Source: a bacterium (GTDB taxonomy: Bacteria > JALSQH01). Taken from it: a DNA stretch of 10,226 bases. Positions 1 to 6,527 of the stretch are shown here, piece by piece. The notes beneath the pieces are model-generated. The model was given only the letters and a program-made list of their open reading frames with translations, did no database searches and was not told where the DNA came from. The position numbers and the translations under genes are program-made. Location of the stretch: the NCBI GenBank assembly GCA_027004335.1, contig JALTID010000123.1, positions 1 through 10,226 of the forward strand. Reading direction: 5' to 3'. Numbering within the stretch: position 1 is the stretch's first letter; every line of letters begins with the position of its first letter.

Positions 1-338
1 CAACTATACCTCAGAAACAGCTTCCTGATGCACCTCCACCAGATATGCTGCTACTCATGGAAGCTAGAAATTGCCTTGATGCAGGTGAACTTGCTACAGC
101 AGAAGACTACATCAAAAAGTTTATAGCACTCTATCCATCTCATGCAAATTATCCCTATGTACTTTATCTAAGAGCCGATATATCCTTTAAAAGGGGGAAT
201 TATCTGACGGCTTATCAGTTATACAAAATGGCAAGAAAACTGGTAAGAGACCCGCAACTGATTAAAAAGATTGAAAAAAGAATGAAGACCATAGAAATCA
301 TTCTCAAATTAAAATTCTATGCCTTTTCAATTCCTTGA
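1..338 (+). CDS. TPR-repeat protein, C-terminal fragment (5' end outside window)
   Basis: The reading frame is open from the left edge (first full codon at 3) to TGA 336-338, about 111 residues, so the ATG at 45 is probably internal and not the start. A proline-rich linker (PDAPPPD, bases 24-44) precedes helices with tetratricopeptide-like spacing: one around ARNCLDAGELATAEDYIKKF and a second around YLRADISFKRGNYLTAYQLYKMA, each with the small-residue/Gly/Tyr/Ala pattern of a TPR. The phrase 'FIALYPSH' resembles the inter-repeat turn of BamD/CpoB-type envelope TPR proteins. TPRs serve as protein-binding scaffolds, but the partner cannot be told from this fragment. The tail (IILKLKFYAFSIP) is hydrophobic and unremarkable. 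A BamD-like or other periplasmic role is only a guess because the N-terminus, which would show a signal peptide or lipobox, is missing. Confidence 0.65.
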   Translation, partial: TIPQKQLPDAPPPDMLLLMEARNCLDAGELATAEDYIKKFIALYPSHANYPYVLYLRADISFKRGNYLTAYQLYKMARKLVRDPQLIKKIEKRMKTIEIILKLKFYAFSIP

Positions 339-362
339 AAATTCTCCGCAACCTTTTAAAAT
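335..362 (+). promoter_or_regulatory. Candidate sigma70-type promoter for the DUF2505-prfB-lysS-lolC run
   Basis: TTGAAA (335-340) and TAAAAT (357-362) each match the sigma70 consensus at five of six positions and are separated by 16 bases. Transcription would start near 369, leaving a leader of about 18 bases with a strong ribosome binding site, AAAGGAGG (373-380), six bases before ATG 387. The -35 element overlaps the stop codon of the preceding gene. No hairpin terminator is visible between the two genes, so read-through from upstream is also possible. In AT-rich DNA such matches occur by chance, hence the moderate confidence. Confidence 0.45.
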
Positions 363-386
363 AAAGAAAGTCAAAGGAGGAAAAAA

Positions 387-878
387 ATGAAGTTTAAAAT
401 TGAACACATTATTAACGGAACGCAGGAAAAAGTATGGGAATTACTCTGGGATGATGAATTCAGCAAAGTTCTTAAAAAAGCTCTTAATCTTGAGGAACTT
501 GAGACTGTGGATAAAAAAGAAGAGGGGGACAGGATCGTAATAAAGAAAAAAGTTACCCCAAGGATCACTCTTCCCTCCACCGTAAAAAAACTTGTTGGGG
601 ATAGGATCTCATATCTGGAAATAGATAAGTTGAAAAAAGATGAATATTTTTTCGATTGGGAAATAAAGCCATATGTATTGCAGGGTAAGGTTAAATCTTC
701 AGGAATTTTCTACCTCGAGCCTGTCGGAGAAAATAAAACCAGAAGAATCATAGAGGGAGAAATAAATATTAAGCTATTTGGAGTAGGGAAATCCTTTGAA
801 AAACTGACAGTGAAAAATCTTCAGGAAAATTATAGTAAAGCCACGCAGGTAATGAATGAAGCTCTGGAGGGAAAATAA
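387..878 (+). CDS. DUF2505-like SRPBCC (START-fold) protein
   Basis: A 163-residue protein with no signal peptide or membrane segment, so probably cytoplasmic. The layout fits the SRPBCC/START helix-grip fold: a first strand (MKFKIEHIING), a short helix (QEKVWELLWDDEF, about 13-25), a run of alternating strands in the middle (about 48-130) and a long C-terminal helix (about 137-160) that would close the ligand cavity. The opening 'I-E-H-hh-N-G-x-x-x-x-V-W-x-L-L-x-D-x-x-F' is typical of DUF2505 proteins. The family binds hydrophobic ligands in general, but no ligand or reaction is known for this subgroup and none can be inferred. The start is secure: AAAGGAGG lies six bases upstream. The stop TAA (876-878) overlaps the ATG of prfB (TAATG), so the two are probably translationally coupled. 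Confidence 0.7.
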   Translation: MKFKIEHIINGTQEKVWELLWDDEFSKVLKKALNLEELETVDKKEEGDRIVIKKKVTPRITLPSTVKKLVGDRISYLEIDKLKKDEYFFDWEIKPYVLQGKVKSSGIFYLEPVGENKTRRIIEGEINIKLFGVGKSFEKLTVKNLQENYSKATQVMNEALEGK

Positions 879-2015
879 TGGCATGGGAATTACAATCAAG
901 AGTTAATGCGATCATAGAAGAGATCTCTATGATAAGGAGGCATCTTTGATCCAGATTCATTGCAAAAGGAATTAGCTGATCTCAAGAAAAAAACAGAATC
1001 TCCTGATCTCTGGAAAAATCCTCAGGAAGCCCAGCAGCTTCTCAGGGAAGAGAAAAAAATAACAACTCTATTAGAAGAATTTTTAAAAATGGAAGCACAG
1101 TTGAATACCATAGAAGATTTCTTTGAACTATTTGATGAAAGTGGCGATGAAGAAATTGAAAAAGAACTCATTGAGATGATAAGCGATGCAGAAAAATCTG
1201 TCGAAGCAATGAAGATCAAACTCATACTTAATGACCGAATGGATCCCAAAAACGCAATTCTTACTATTTCTCCTGGTGCAGGAGGAACAGAGGCTCAGGA
1301 CTGGGCACAGATGCTAATGAGGATGTATATAAGATGGGCGGAAAAACATGGATACAATACGAAAATCCTTGATCTTCAGTTAGGAGAAGAAGCCGGGATC
1401 AAAAATGTTACCCTCCTTATTTCAGGTGAATATGCTTATGGCTACTTAAAAGGTGAGTCTGGAGTCCACAGACTGGTCAGAATCTCACCCTTTGATGCAA
1501 ATAAAAGACGCCACACCTCATTTGCAGCAGTTTCTGTAACTCCTGAAATTGAAGATGACATAGAAATTGATGTAAAAGAAACAGACCTGAGAATTGATAC
1601 ATTCAGGGCAAGTGGAGCAGGTGGTCAGCATGTCAACAGAACTGACTCAGCGGTGAGGATTGTCCATATTCCCACTGGAATAGTAGTTCAGTGCCAGAAT
1701 GAACGCTCACAGCATCAAAACAAAGCTATTGCGTTGAAAATTCTTAAGTCAAAACTATATCAACTTGAGATGAAAAAGAGAGAGGAAAAACTTCAGGAAA
1801 TCCGGGGGGAGAAAAAGGAAATAGCATGGGGAAGTCAGATCAGATCATATATTCTTCAGCCGTACCAGATGGTAAAAGATCACAGAACAGGTGTTGAAAT
1901 TGGAAATGTTAATACAGTACTTGACGGAGAGATTGATAAATTTATTAAAGCTTATTTAACCTCCCATAATCAGAAAGGGAAAGGTGAAAAAAATGGGAAA
2001 AACTACTCCTTTTAA
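878..2015 (+). CDS. prfB: Peptide chain release factor 2 (RF2), expressed by programmed +1 frameshift
   Basis: RF2 recognises UGA and UAA stop codons in the ribosomal A site and triggers peptidyl-tRNA hydrolysis. Translation starts at ATG 878 (GGAGG at 866-870, seven bases upstream), reads 23 codons to an in-frame TGA at 947-949, then continues in the +1 frame from GAT 948 to TAA 2013-2015, giving 378 residues; E. coli RF2 has 365. The frameshifted product shows every RF2 hallmark: an N-terminal helical domain with SPDLWKNP, the SPF stop-codon-reading tripeptide at about 203-205 and the catalytic GGQ (SGAGGQHVN) at about 248-250, nearly the same positions as in E. coli. SPF, not PxT, identifies RF2 rather than RF1. 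The 3' end overlaps lysS by 23 bases, the conserved prfB-lysS arrangement of many bacteria. A start at TTG 960 would be wrong: it lacks a well-placed ribosome binding site and removes the first 27 residues. Confidence 0.96.
935..949 (+). promoter_or_regulatory. prfB autoregulatory +1 frameshift site (AGGAGG-CAT-CTT-TGA)
   Basis: An internal Shine-Dalgarno-like AGGAGG (935-940) sits three bases before the slippery CTT (944-946) and the in-frame TGA (947-949). This is the same geometry as the E. coli site (AGGGGG, three bases, CTT TGA). By analogy, when RF2 is scarce the ribosome pauses at UGA, the SD-like element pulls on it, and the peptidyl-tRNA(Leu) slips from CUU to UUU, entering the +1 frame; when RF2 is plentiful, translation stops after 23 residues. 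The base after the stop is T, where E. coli has C. The AGGAGG cannot serve the TTG at 960, because the gap of 19 bases is too long. Confidence 0.95.
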
Positions 2016-3501
2016 AGAGCAGATCCTCCAGAGAAAAAAGAAATTAGAAGCCCTTGTAGAAAAGTATGGTTACCCATATCCCAATGATTTTAAACCTGAA
2101 GTTGCTCTCAAGTCAATTAGAGATAAGTTTGAGGCCTTAAGCGGCAAAGAGATAGAAAAGAAAAAAGTTAAATTCAGAGTAGCAGGCAGAGTTATGGCAA
2201 TAAGACTTTTTGGCAAAGCAGCTTTCGCAGTGATAAAAGACTCAACTTCCACGATTCAGCTCTTCTTTCAAAAAAATGAGCTGGGAGATAAATACAGTGA
2301 ATTTAAAAAGCTCATTGATATCGGGGACATCATCGGGGCAGAGGGAATACTTTTCAAAACGAAGACAGGGGAATTAACAGTAAATGTTGAAGATTTTAGA
2401 ATCCTCGTAAAATCACTGAGGCCTCTACCTGAAAAATGGCATGGGCTATCAGATGTGGAGGTAAGATACCGCCAGAGATATGTAGATTTAATAGTTAATG
2501 ACAGTGTAAGAGAAATTTTTAAGACCAGAGCGAAAATAATAAAACTGATAAGAGGTTTTCTTGATGACAGAGGTTTTATGGAAGTTGAAACTCCGATGAT
2601 GCATTCCATTCCTGGTGGAGCAAAGGCAAGACCTTTTACCACCCACCACAATGCCCTTGATATGGATCTCTACCTCAGAATAGCACCAGAACTCTATCTT
2701 AAAAGATTAGTTGTTGGTGGATTTGAGAGAGTTTATGAGCTAAATAGAAATTTCAGAAACGAGGGAATATCCACTCAACATAACCCTGAATTCACCATGA
2801 TAGAATTTTACCAGACATACGCAACTTTTGAGAACTTAATGGACCTAACAGAGGAACTTATCACATATCTTTTAAAAGAAATTAAAGGTGATCTAAAAAT
2901 TACCTATCTGGATAAAGAACTTGATTTTACCCCTCCATGGGAGAGAATGACATTGCGTGATGCCATAGTAAAATATGCGGGCGTACCAGAGAATAAACTT
3001 TTTGATGAAGACTTCCTGAGAAACAAATTAAGACAGTATGAAATTGATACGACAATGCTTACCACAGCAGGAGAACTTCAAACAACAATTTTTGAAGAAT
3101 TTGTTGAAGAGCAGTTGATTAATCCAACCTTTGTTACGCACTTTCCAGTTGAAGTTTCACCATTGGCAAGAAGGAACCTGAAAGATCCATCTGTAACTGA
3201 TAGATTTGAGCTTTACATTTATGGAAGAGAAATTGCTAATGCTTTCTCTGAGCTAAATGATCCCCATGATCAGTTAGAACGATTTAAGATGCAATTAGAA
3301 GATAGAGAAAGAGGGGATGAAGAAGTTCCTCCCGAGATAGATTATGACTATGTAAGGGCACTTGAGTATGGGCTTCCCCCCACAGCAGGGGAGGGAATTG
3401 GTATTGATAGACTTGTTATGCTCCTTACTAATCAGTCATCCATCAGGGAAGTTATTCTCTTTCCCCTTCTCAGAAGGAAAAAGGAAGAAGAATGGGGTTG
3501 A
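1993..3501 (+). CDS. lysS: Lysyl-tRNA synthetase, class II (LysRS)
   Basis: Charges tRNA(Lys) with L-lysine in the cytoplasm using ATP. The product is about 502 residues, matching class II LysRS (E. coli 505). In order: an N-terminal OB-fold anticodon-binding domain (about 60-150), then the class II catalytic core with motif 1 around RGFMEVETPMM, a lysine-pocket segment (RIAPELYLKRL), motif 2 (FRNEGISTQHNPEFTMIEF, Arg255) and motif 3 (GEGIGIDRLVML, Arg473). Gly468 in motif 3 is the usual LysRS pocket glycine. I prefer ATG 1993, with AGGTGA (1982-1987) five bases upstream, over the in-frame GTG 1984 three codons earlier, which is less well placed. The gene starts inside the 3' end of prfB and its TGA overlaps the next ATG by 10 bases, so it lies in the same transcript. 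A paralogue, epmA, lies 1.2 kb downstream on the other strand. Confidence 0.97.
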   Translation: MGKTTPFKEQILQRKKKLEALVEKYGYPYPNDFKPEVALKSIRDKFEALSGKEIEKKKVKFRVAGRVMAIRLFGKAAFAVIKDSTSTIQLFFQKNELGDKYSEFKKLIDIGDIIGAEGILFKTKTGELTVNVEDFRILVKSLRPLPEKWHGLSDVEVRYRQRYVDLIVNDSVREIFKTRAKIIKLIRGFLDDRGFMEVETPMMHSIPGGAKARPFTTHHNALDMDLYLRIAPELYLKRLVVGGFERVYELNRNFRNEGISTQHNPEFTMIEFYQTYATFENLMDLTEELITYLLKEIKGDLKITYLDKELDFTPPWERMTLRDAIVKYAGVPENKLFDEDFLRNKLRQYEIDTTMLTTAGELQTTIFEEFVEEQLINPTFVTHFPVEVSPLARRNLKDPSVTDRFELYIYGREIANAFSELNDPHDQLERFKMQLEDRERGDEEVPPEIDYDYVRALEYGLPPTAGEGIGIDRLVMLLTNQSSIREVILFPLLRRKKEEEWG

Positions 3502-4745
3502 TCTGGCAGTTAGCAGTAAGGTATTTGAGATCCAAAAGTAAGGAGGGGTTCCTCTCATTTATAACAGTAGCGTCTATTTTAGGTGTTACAATTGGTGTGA
3601 TGGCCCTTATTATTGTACTGGCTGTGATGGGTGGATTTCAGCATGAGATAAAGGAAAAAGTACTTGGTATAAATGCCCATGCGGTGATCCTTAAATTTGG
3701 AGGAGGAATATCAGATTATTCATCACTCTTAACAAAAGTAACATCTGATCCAGAAGTAACAGGAGCTTCACCATTCATTTTAAACCAGGCTCTTCTCTCT
3801 TCAGCTACAGGTGTTATTGGGGCAGTAGTTAGAGGAATTGACCCATCTTCTGCTGGCACTGTAACAAAACTTCCCAAGTACATGATTCAAGGTACTCTTA
3901 AAGGACTTGATTACCCCAGAGAAGTCTCCATGCAGGAGGGAAATAAGATAAAAGTCACTGGCGCGGTACTGGGTAAGGAATTAGCAATGAACTTGGGGGT
4001 AAGTACGGAGGATCTTATAACCATTATTTCTCCAGCAGGGGCTATTTCGCCTATCGGGGTGATGCCAAAAATGAGGCAGTTTCAGGTTCAGGGGATATTT
4101 GCCTCTGGTATGTATGATTACGACTCGGGACTGGTGTATATCGGTTTGAAATCAGCTCAAAAATTTTTTGATATGGGAGATGAAGTATCAGGAATTGAAG
4201 TATCGGTAAATAATGTAGAAAAGGCACCAGAAATTGCAAGGAAACTTGAAAGCAAACTGGGATTCCCCTATTATACCAGAGATTGGGTTGAGATGAATTA
4301 CAATTTATTTTCTGCATTGAAACTTGAGAAAACTGTTATGCTTCTCATTCTGCTTTTGATAATCCTTGTTGCTTCATTTAACATTGCATCATCACTTGTT
4401 ATGCTGGTAACTGATAAGAGAAAAGAGATAGCGATCCTGAAAACAATGGGTGCTGAACCTTCAACTATAAGGAAAATTTTTATCCTATCAGGAACTGTCG
4501 TAGGGAGTTTTGGAATAATCCTCGGGGATATTTTAGGATTGGCGGCCTGCTGGCTTCTTTCTAAGTACCATTTTATAAAGCTTCCCAGTGACATTTATTA
4601 CATTACAACAATACCGGTAAGAATCGACATACCAACGATACTTCTTATAAATGTTGCGGCATTTGCAATAGCTCTCGCTGCTGCAATATATCCAGCATCC
4701 AGAGCTGCCAGAATAAAACCAGCAGAAATCCTGCGCTATGAGTAG
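3492..4745 (+). CDS. Lipoprotein-releasing ABC transporter permease, LolC/LolE family
   Basis: Inner-membrane subunit of the Lol machine, which extracts outer-membrane lipoproteins from the inner membrane and passes them to LolA. The 417-residue length matches LolC/LolE (about 400-415). Visible parts: a first membrane helix (about 21-47, ending VMALIIVLAVMGGF), a large periplasmic MacB-type domain (about 48-275) and three C-terminal membrane helices (about 278-305, 325-352, 378-400) followed by the FtsX-family ending YPASRAARIKPAEILRYE. The Lol-specific 'FQVQGIFASGMYDYDSGLVYI' region and the preceding SPIGVMPK, where the LolA-binding hook lies in LolC, separate it from MacB or FtsX. It cannot be told by eye whether it is LolC, LolE or a single permease that forms a homodimer (LolF type). 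It begins 10 bases inside lysS (ATG 3492) and its TAG overlaps the convergent epmA. No lolD ATPase gene adjoins it. Confidence 0.88.
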   Translation: MGLIWQLAVRYLRSKSKEGFLSFITVASILGVTIGVMALIIVLAVMGGFQHEIKEKVLGINAHAVILKFGGGISDYSSLLTKVTSDPEVTGASPFILNQALLSSATGVIGAVVRGIDPSSAGTVTKLPKYMIQGTLKGLDYPREVSMQEGNKIKVTGAVLGKELAMNLGVSTEDLITIISPAGAISPIGVMPKMRQFQVQGIFASGMYDYDSGLVYIGLKSAQKFFDMGDEVSGIEVSVNNVEKAPEIARKLESKLGFPYYTRDWVEMNYNLFSALKLEKTVMLLILLLIILVASFNIASSLVMLVTDKRKEIAILKTMGAEPSTIRKIFILSGTVVGSFGIILGDILGLAACWLLSKYHFIKLPSDIYYITTIPVRIDIPTILLINVAAFAIALAAAIYPASRAARIKPAEILRYE

Positions 4746-5680
4746 GAAATCTCTCCTATATCGGTACTTCCTGAAAGACGCATTATAAGTCTATCCACCC
4801 CGAGAGCTGCTCCTCCATAATCACCGATTTTATCCATCAGGTCACAGAATTCTCTAAAATTTTCAACAGGCGGAAGACCCTTTTTAATTCTCAGAGAGTT
4901 GATAAAATCAAAGCGTCTTAGGTAATTGTCTTTTCCCCTTAGTTCCTCATAAGCGTTGGCAATTTCCACAGGTGGAATGTAGTATTCAAATCTCCTTACA
5001 ATTTTAGGGCAATCTGAGGTGATTCTTGCCAGAGAAGAGATAAAAACTGGATAGTCATGAATAAAAATGGGGGAACTATCTTTAAGGAGTTTTTCTTCCA
5101 TTGGTAAATAGAGAAGAAAGAAAATATCATCTATTTCATAATCAGCTGATCTTCCAGTAATTTTTTCAAATTTCTTTTTTAGCTCAATTTCAGAAATGTT
5201 ACATAGATCAATATCATACTTTTCAATAAAAAGCTCTTTTACACTATATCTTCTGAACGGGAAAGGGGAAAAATCTAAATCAATACCACAATCCATGACA
5301 ATTTCAGAAAGGTGATAAACAAGGGAGGTCAAATCCTTCTCTAAATCTTTAAGGGTGGCTCTTCTCCTGTACCACTCCAGCATCATAAATTCTTCTCTGT
5401 GGGTCTTATCCATATTTTCTTTGCGGAAAACATGCCCCAGATAATAAACTTTTTCATAGCTTTCGCGGGCCAGGATTTTTTTTATCTCCACCTCCGGGGA
5501 TGGATGCAGATATTTTTTCTCACATCTGAAAAAACCAATATTCGCCTCAATCCCCGGGAAATCAACTAAGGAGGGAACATCTAACCAGATAAAATCCCTC
5601 TCCTGAAAAAAAGCATGGATCCCGTATAATAATTTGCTTCTACAGATAGCTTTTTTATCCATCCTACTTGGAAAATTCAT
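4736..5680 (-). CDS. epmA: EF-P lysine ligase-like protein (EpmA/PoxA/GenX), LysRS catalytic-core paralogue
   Basis: EpmA proteins attach (R)-beta-lysine to a conserved lysine of elongation factor P, which relieves ribosome stalling at proline runs. The protein has 314 residues (E. coli EpmA 325) and is a class II LysRS core without the anticodon-binding domain. Ser61 (SPEVEIKKIL) and Ala292 (AALGVDRL) match E. coli Ser76 and Ala298, the substitutions that favour beta-lysine; the LysRS in this window has Ala and Gly (Gly468) there. Motif 2 (VFRKENMDKTHREEFMMLEWY, about 84-104) keeps the FRxE arginine (Arg86) and EF, but the usual HNPEF is HREEF. ERFE-like RRFEYY and VEIANAYEEL (Glu239) and motif 3 Arg297 are kept. 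An in-frame TAA lies two codons before ATG 5680, so the start is there or at Met7 (5662); neither has a usable ribosome binding site. No EF-P or EpmB gene is visible in the window. Confidence 0.85.
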   Translation of the reverse strand: MNFPSRMDKKAICRSKLLYGIHAFFQERDFIWLDVPSLVDFPGIEANIGFFRCEKKYLHPSPEVEIKKILARESYEKVYYLGHVFRKENMDKTHREEFMMLEWYRRRATLKDLEKDLTSLVYHLSEIVMDCGIDLDFSPFPFRRYSVKELFIEKYDIDLCNISEIELKKKFEKITGRSADYEIDDIFFLLYLPMEEKLLKDSSPIFIHDYPVFISSLARITSDCPKIVRRFEYYIPPVEIANAYEELRGKDNYLRRFDFINSLRIKKGLPPVENFREFCDLMDKIGDYGGAALGVDRLIMRLSGSTDIGEISYS

Positions 5681-5695
5681 AATTTAATATATAAT
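5668..5695 (+). promoter_or_regulatory. Promoter of the Cys-rich/EPS operon, predicted leaderless
   Basis: TTGGAA (5668-5673, four of six) and a perfect TATAAT (5690-5695) are separated by 16 bases. Counting from the -10 box puts the transcription start at about 5702-5703, which is the ATG of the Cys-rich gene. That gene has no ribosome binding site and an in-frame TAA at 5685-5687, so the start cannot lie far upstream. The -35 element lies inside the 5' end of epmA. Confidence 0.6.
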
Positions 5696-5714
5696 TTTCT
5701 ATATGATAAAACAA
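5686..5714 (-). promoter_or_regulatory. Divergent promoter of epmA, predicted leaderless
   Basis: Read on the minus strand, TTGTTT (5714-5709, three of six) and TATATT (5691-5686, five of six) are separated by 17 bases. The expected start is at 5679-5680, on the epmA ATG. The -10 boxes of this and the opposite promoter overlap at 5690-5691, so the two promoters could compete for RNA polymerase. It is weaker than the plus-strand promoter, and AT-richness raises the chance of a false match. Confidence 0.4.
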
Positions 5715-6527
5715 GGTGAATTCTTTCTCTGCCAGCCCGATGAGGAAAAATCTTGTGGTGCCTGTTGTGGTCTTTACAATTTTATAGATCATTCAAGGGA
5801 ATTTATAACGAATATTCTAAAAGAGAGAAGAGAAACCCTCCTTAAATGGAAAGGTACTCTGAGTGATTACAGATACTTTATGGAAAAAAAAGAAAAACCA
5901 TATCTCCTCTTTCCAACAACTTACACCTGCCCTTTTCTAACTTTTTTAAATGAAGAAAACACAAAAATAGGATGTGTTTTGCATCCTCTATACTCCGGCC
6001 AAGATAGAAGAGATGTAGCTTATTACGGAAGCAAAATTTGCAGTGAGCATAGATGCGTAAGTTATCTTTACTACTCCGAGGTAGAGTGGAAAGCGGTAGT
6101 AAAATTTACCCATGACTGGTACCTCTATGGGATGGTTCTCCATGATATAGATTTTGTAAAATCCTTTTTTCGTCTTATAGAGGAAAAAATATCAAGAAAA
6201 ATTACCTCCCATGATCTTGAACTGCTAAAAGTCAGAGAAGCTTTTGAAGAATACTTCAGTTTAAAAGAAAAATGGCCATTTAAAATTAAGGGGGGAAAAG
6301 TACTTGACAAGTATGAATCCCATGAGAATGAATACAGGATAAGGCGATTAAACACATGGGGAATTGTTGATGAAAAAAGCCACTACTATAAGATATTTCG
6401 TTCCTTAGAAAGTGAATTCAGTTCAAGTGAACAGTTAGAAAACGCAATAAAAATTTTTGACAAACTGATAAATAAAATTAGAATAGCAATTGAAAGCAGT
6501 GTTGGGGAAAAGGTAGGAATTCTATGA
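5703..6527 (+). CDS. Cys-rich CxxCC-motif protein, possibly YkgJ-like (putative Zn/Fe-chelating domain); function unknown
   Basis: A 274-residue protein without a signal peptide or membrane helix, probably cytoplasmic. The N-terminal 120 residues hold eight cysteines (10, 18, 21, 22, 76, 91, 113, 118). The SCGACCGLYNF segment (17-27), followed by TCPFL (75-79), GCVLHP (90-95) and a final CSEHRC (113-118), has the order seen in the YkgJ-type CxxCxxCC family: CC near the N-terminus, C-P-F-L, G-C-x-h-H/Y-P, then a closing cysteine pair. Such proteins are thought to bind zinc or an iron centre; no reaction is established. The C-terminal half (about 125-274) is charged and mainly helical and I do not recognise it. 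It is the first gene of the polysaccharide block, and its TGA overlaps the ATG of the OPX gene (ATGA, 6524-6527), so the two are co-translated. A link to polysaccharide synthesis is inferred only from position. Confidence 0.6.
   Translation: MIKQGEFFLCQPDEEKSCGACCGLYNFIDHSREFITNILKERRETLLKWKGTLSDYRYFMEKKEKPYLLFPTTYTCPFLTFLNEENTKIGCVLHPLYSGQDRRDVAYYGSKICSEHRCVSYLYYSEVEWKAVVKFTHDWYLYGMVLHDIDFVKSFFRLIEEKISRKITSHDLELLKVREAFEEYFSLKEKWPFKIKGGKVLDKYESHENEYRIRRLNTWGIVDEKSHYYKIFRSLESEFSSSEQLENAIKIFDKLINKIRIAIESSVGEKVGIL

Noticed and set aside
339-386. Terminator after the TPR gene
   Set aside because: No stem-loop found in the 48-base gap; promoter-like boxes and a ribosome binding site are what it contains.
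947-949. In-frame TGA in prfB as a disabling mutation or sequencing error
   Set aside because: It sits exactly in the conserved programmed frameshift site and the continuation in +1 is intact.
1984-1992. GTG 1984 as the lysS start
   Set aside because: ATG 1993 has AGGTGA five bases upstream; GTG 1984 overlaps that element and adds only three residues.
960-2015. prfB as a TTG-started gene of 351 residues
   Set aside because: No ribosome binding site at a usable distance from 960, and the upstream frame plus the AGGAGG-CTT-TGA site gives a full-length RF2 with GGQ and SPF at the expected positions.
2268-2651. Antisense open frame of 127 codons inside lysS
   Set aside because: A shadow of lysS in another frame: low-complexity Ser/Leu-rich translation and no recognisable domain.
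4743-4758. Possible hairpin TAGGA/TCCTA as a terminator at the convergent gene ends
   Set aside because: Only a five-base stem with a six-base loop and no following T-run; too weak to call.
5703-5720. AAGGTGA (5712-5718) as a ribosome binding site for a later start of the Cys-rich gene
   Set aside because: No ATG, GTG or TTG follows in frame at a suitable distance, and a later start would cut into the cysteine motif region.
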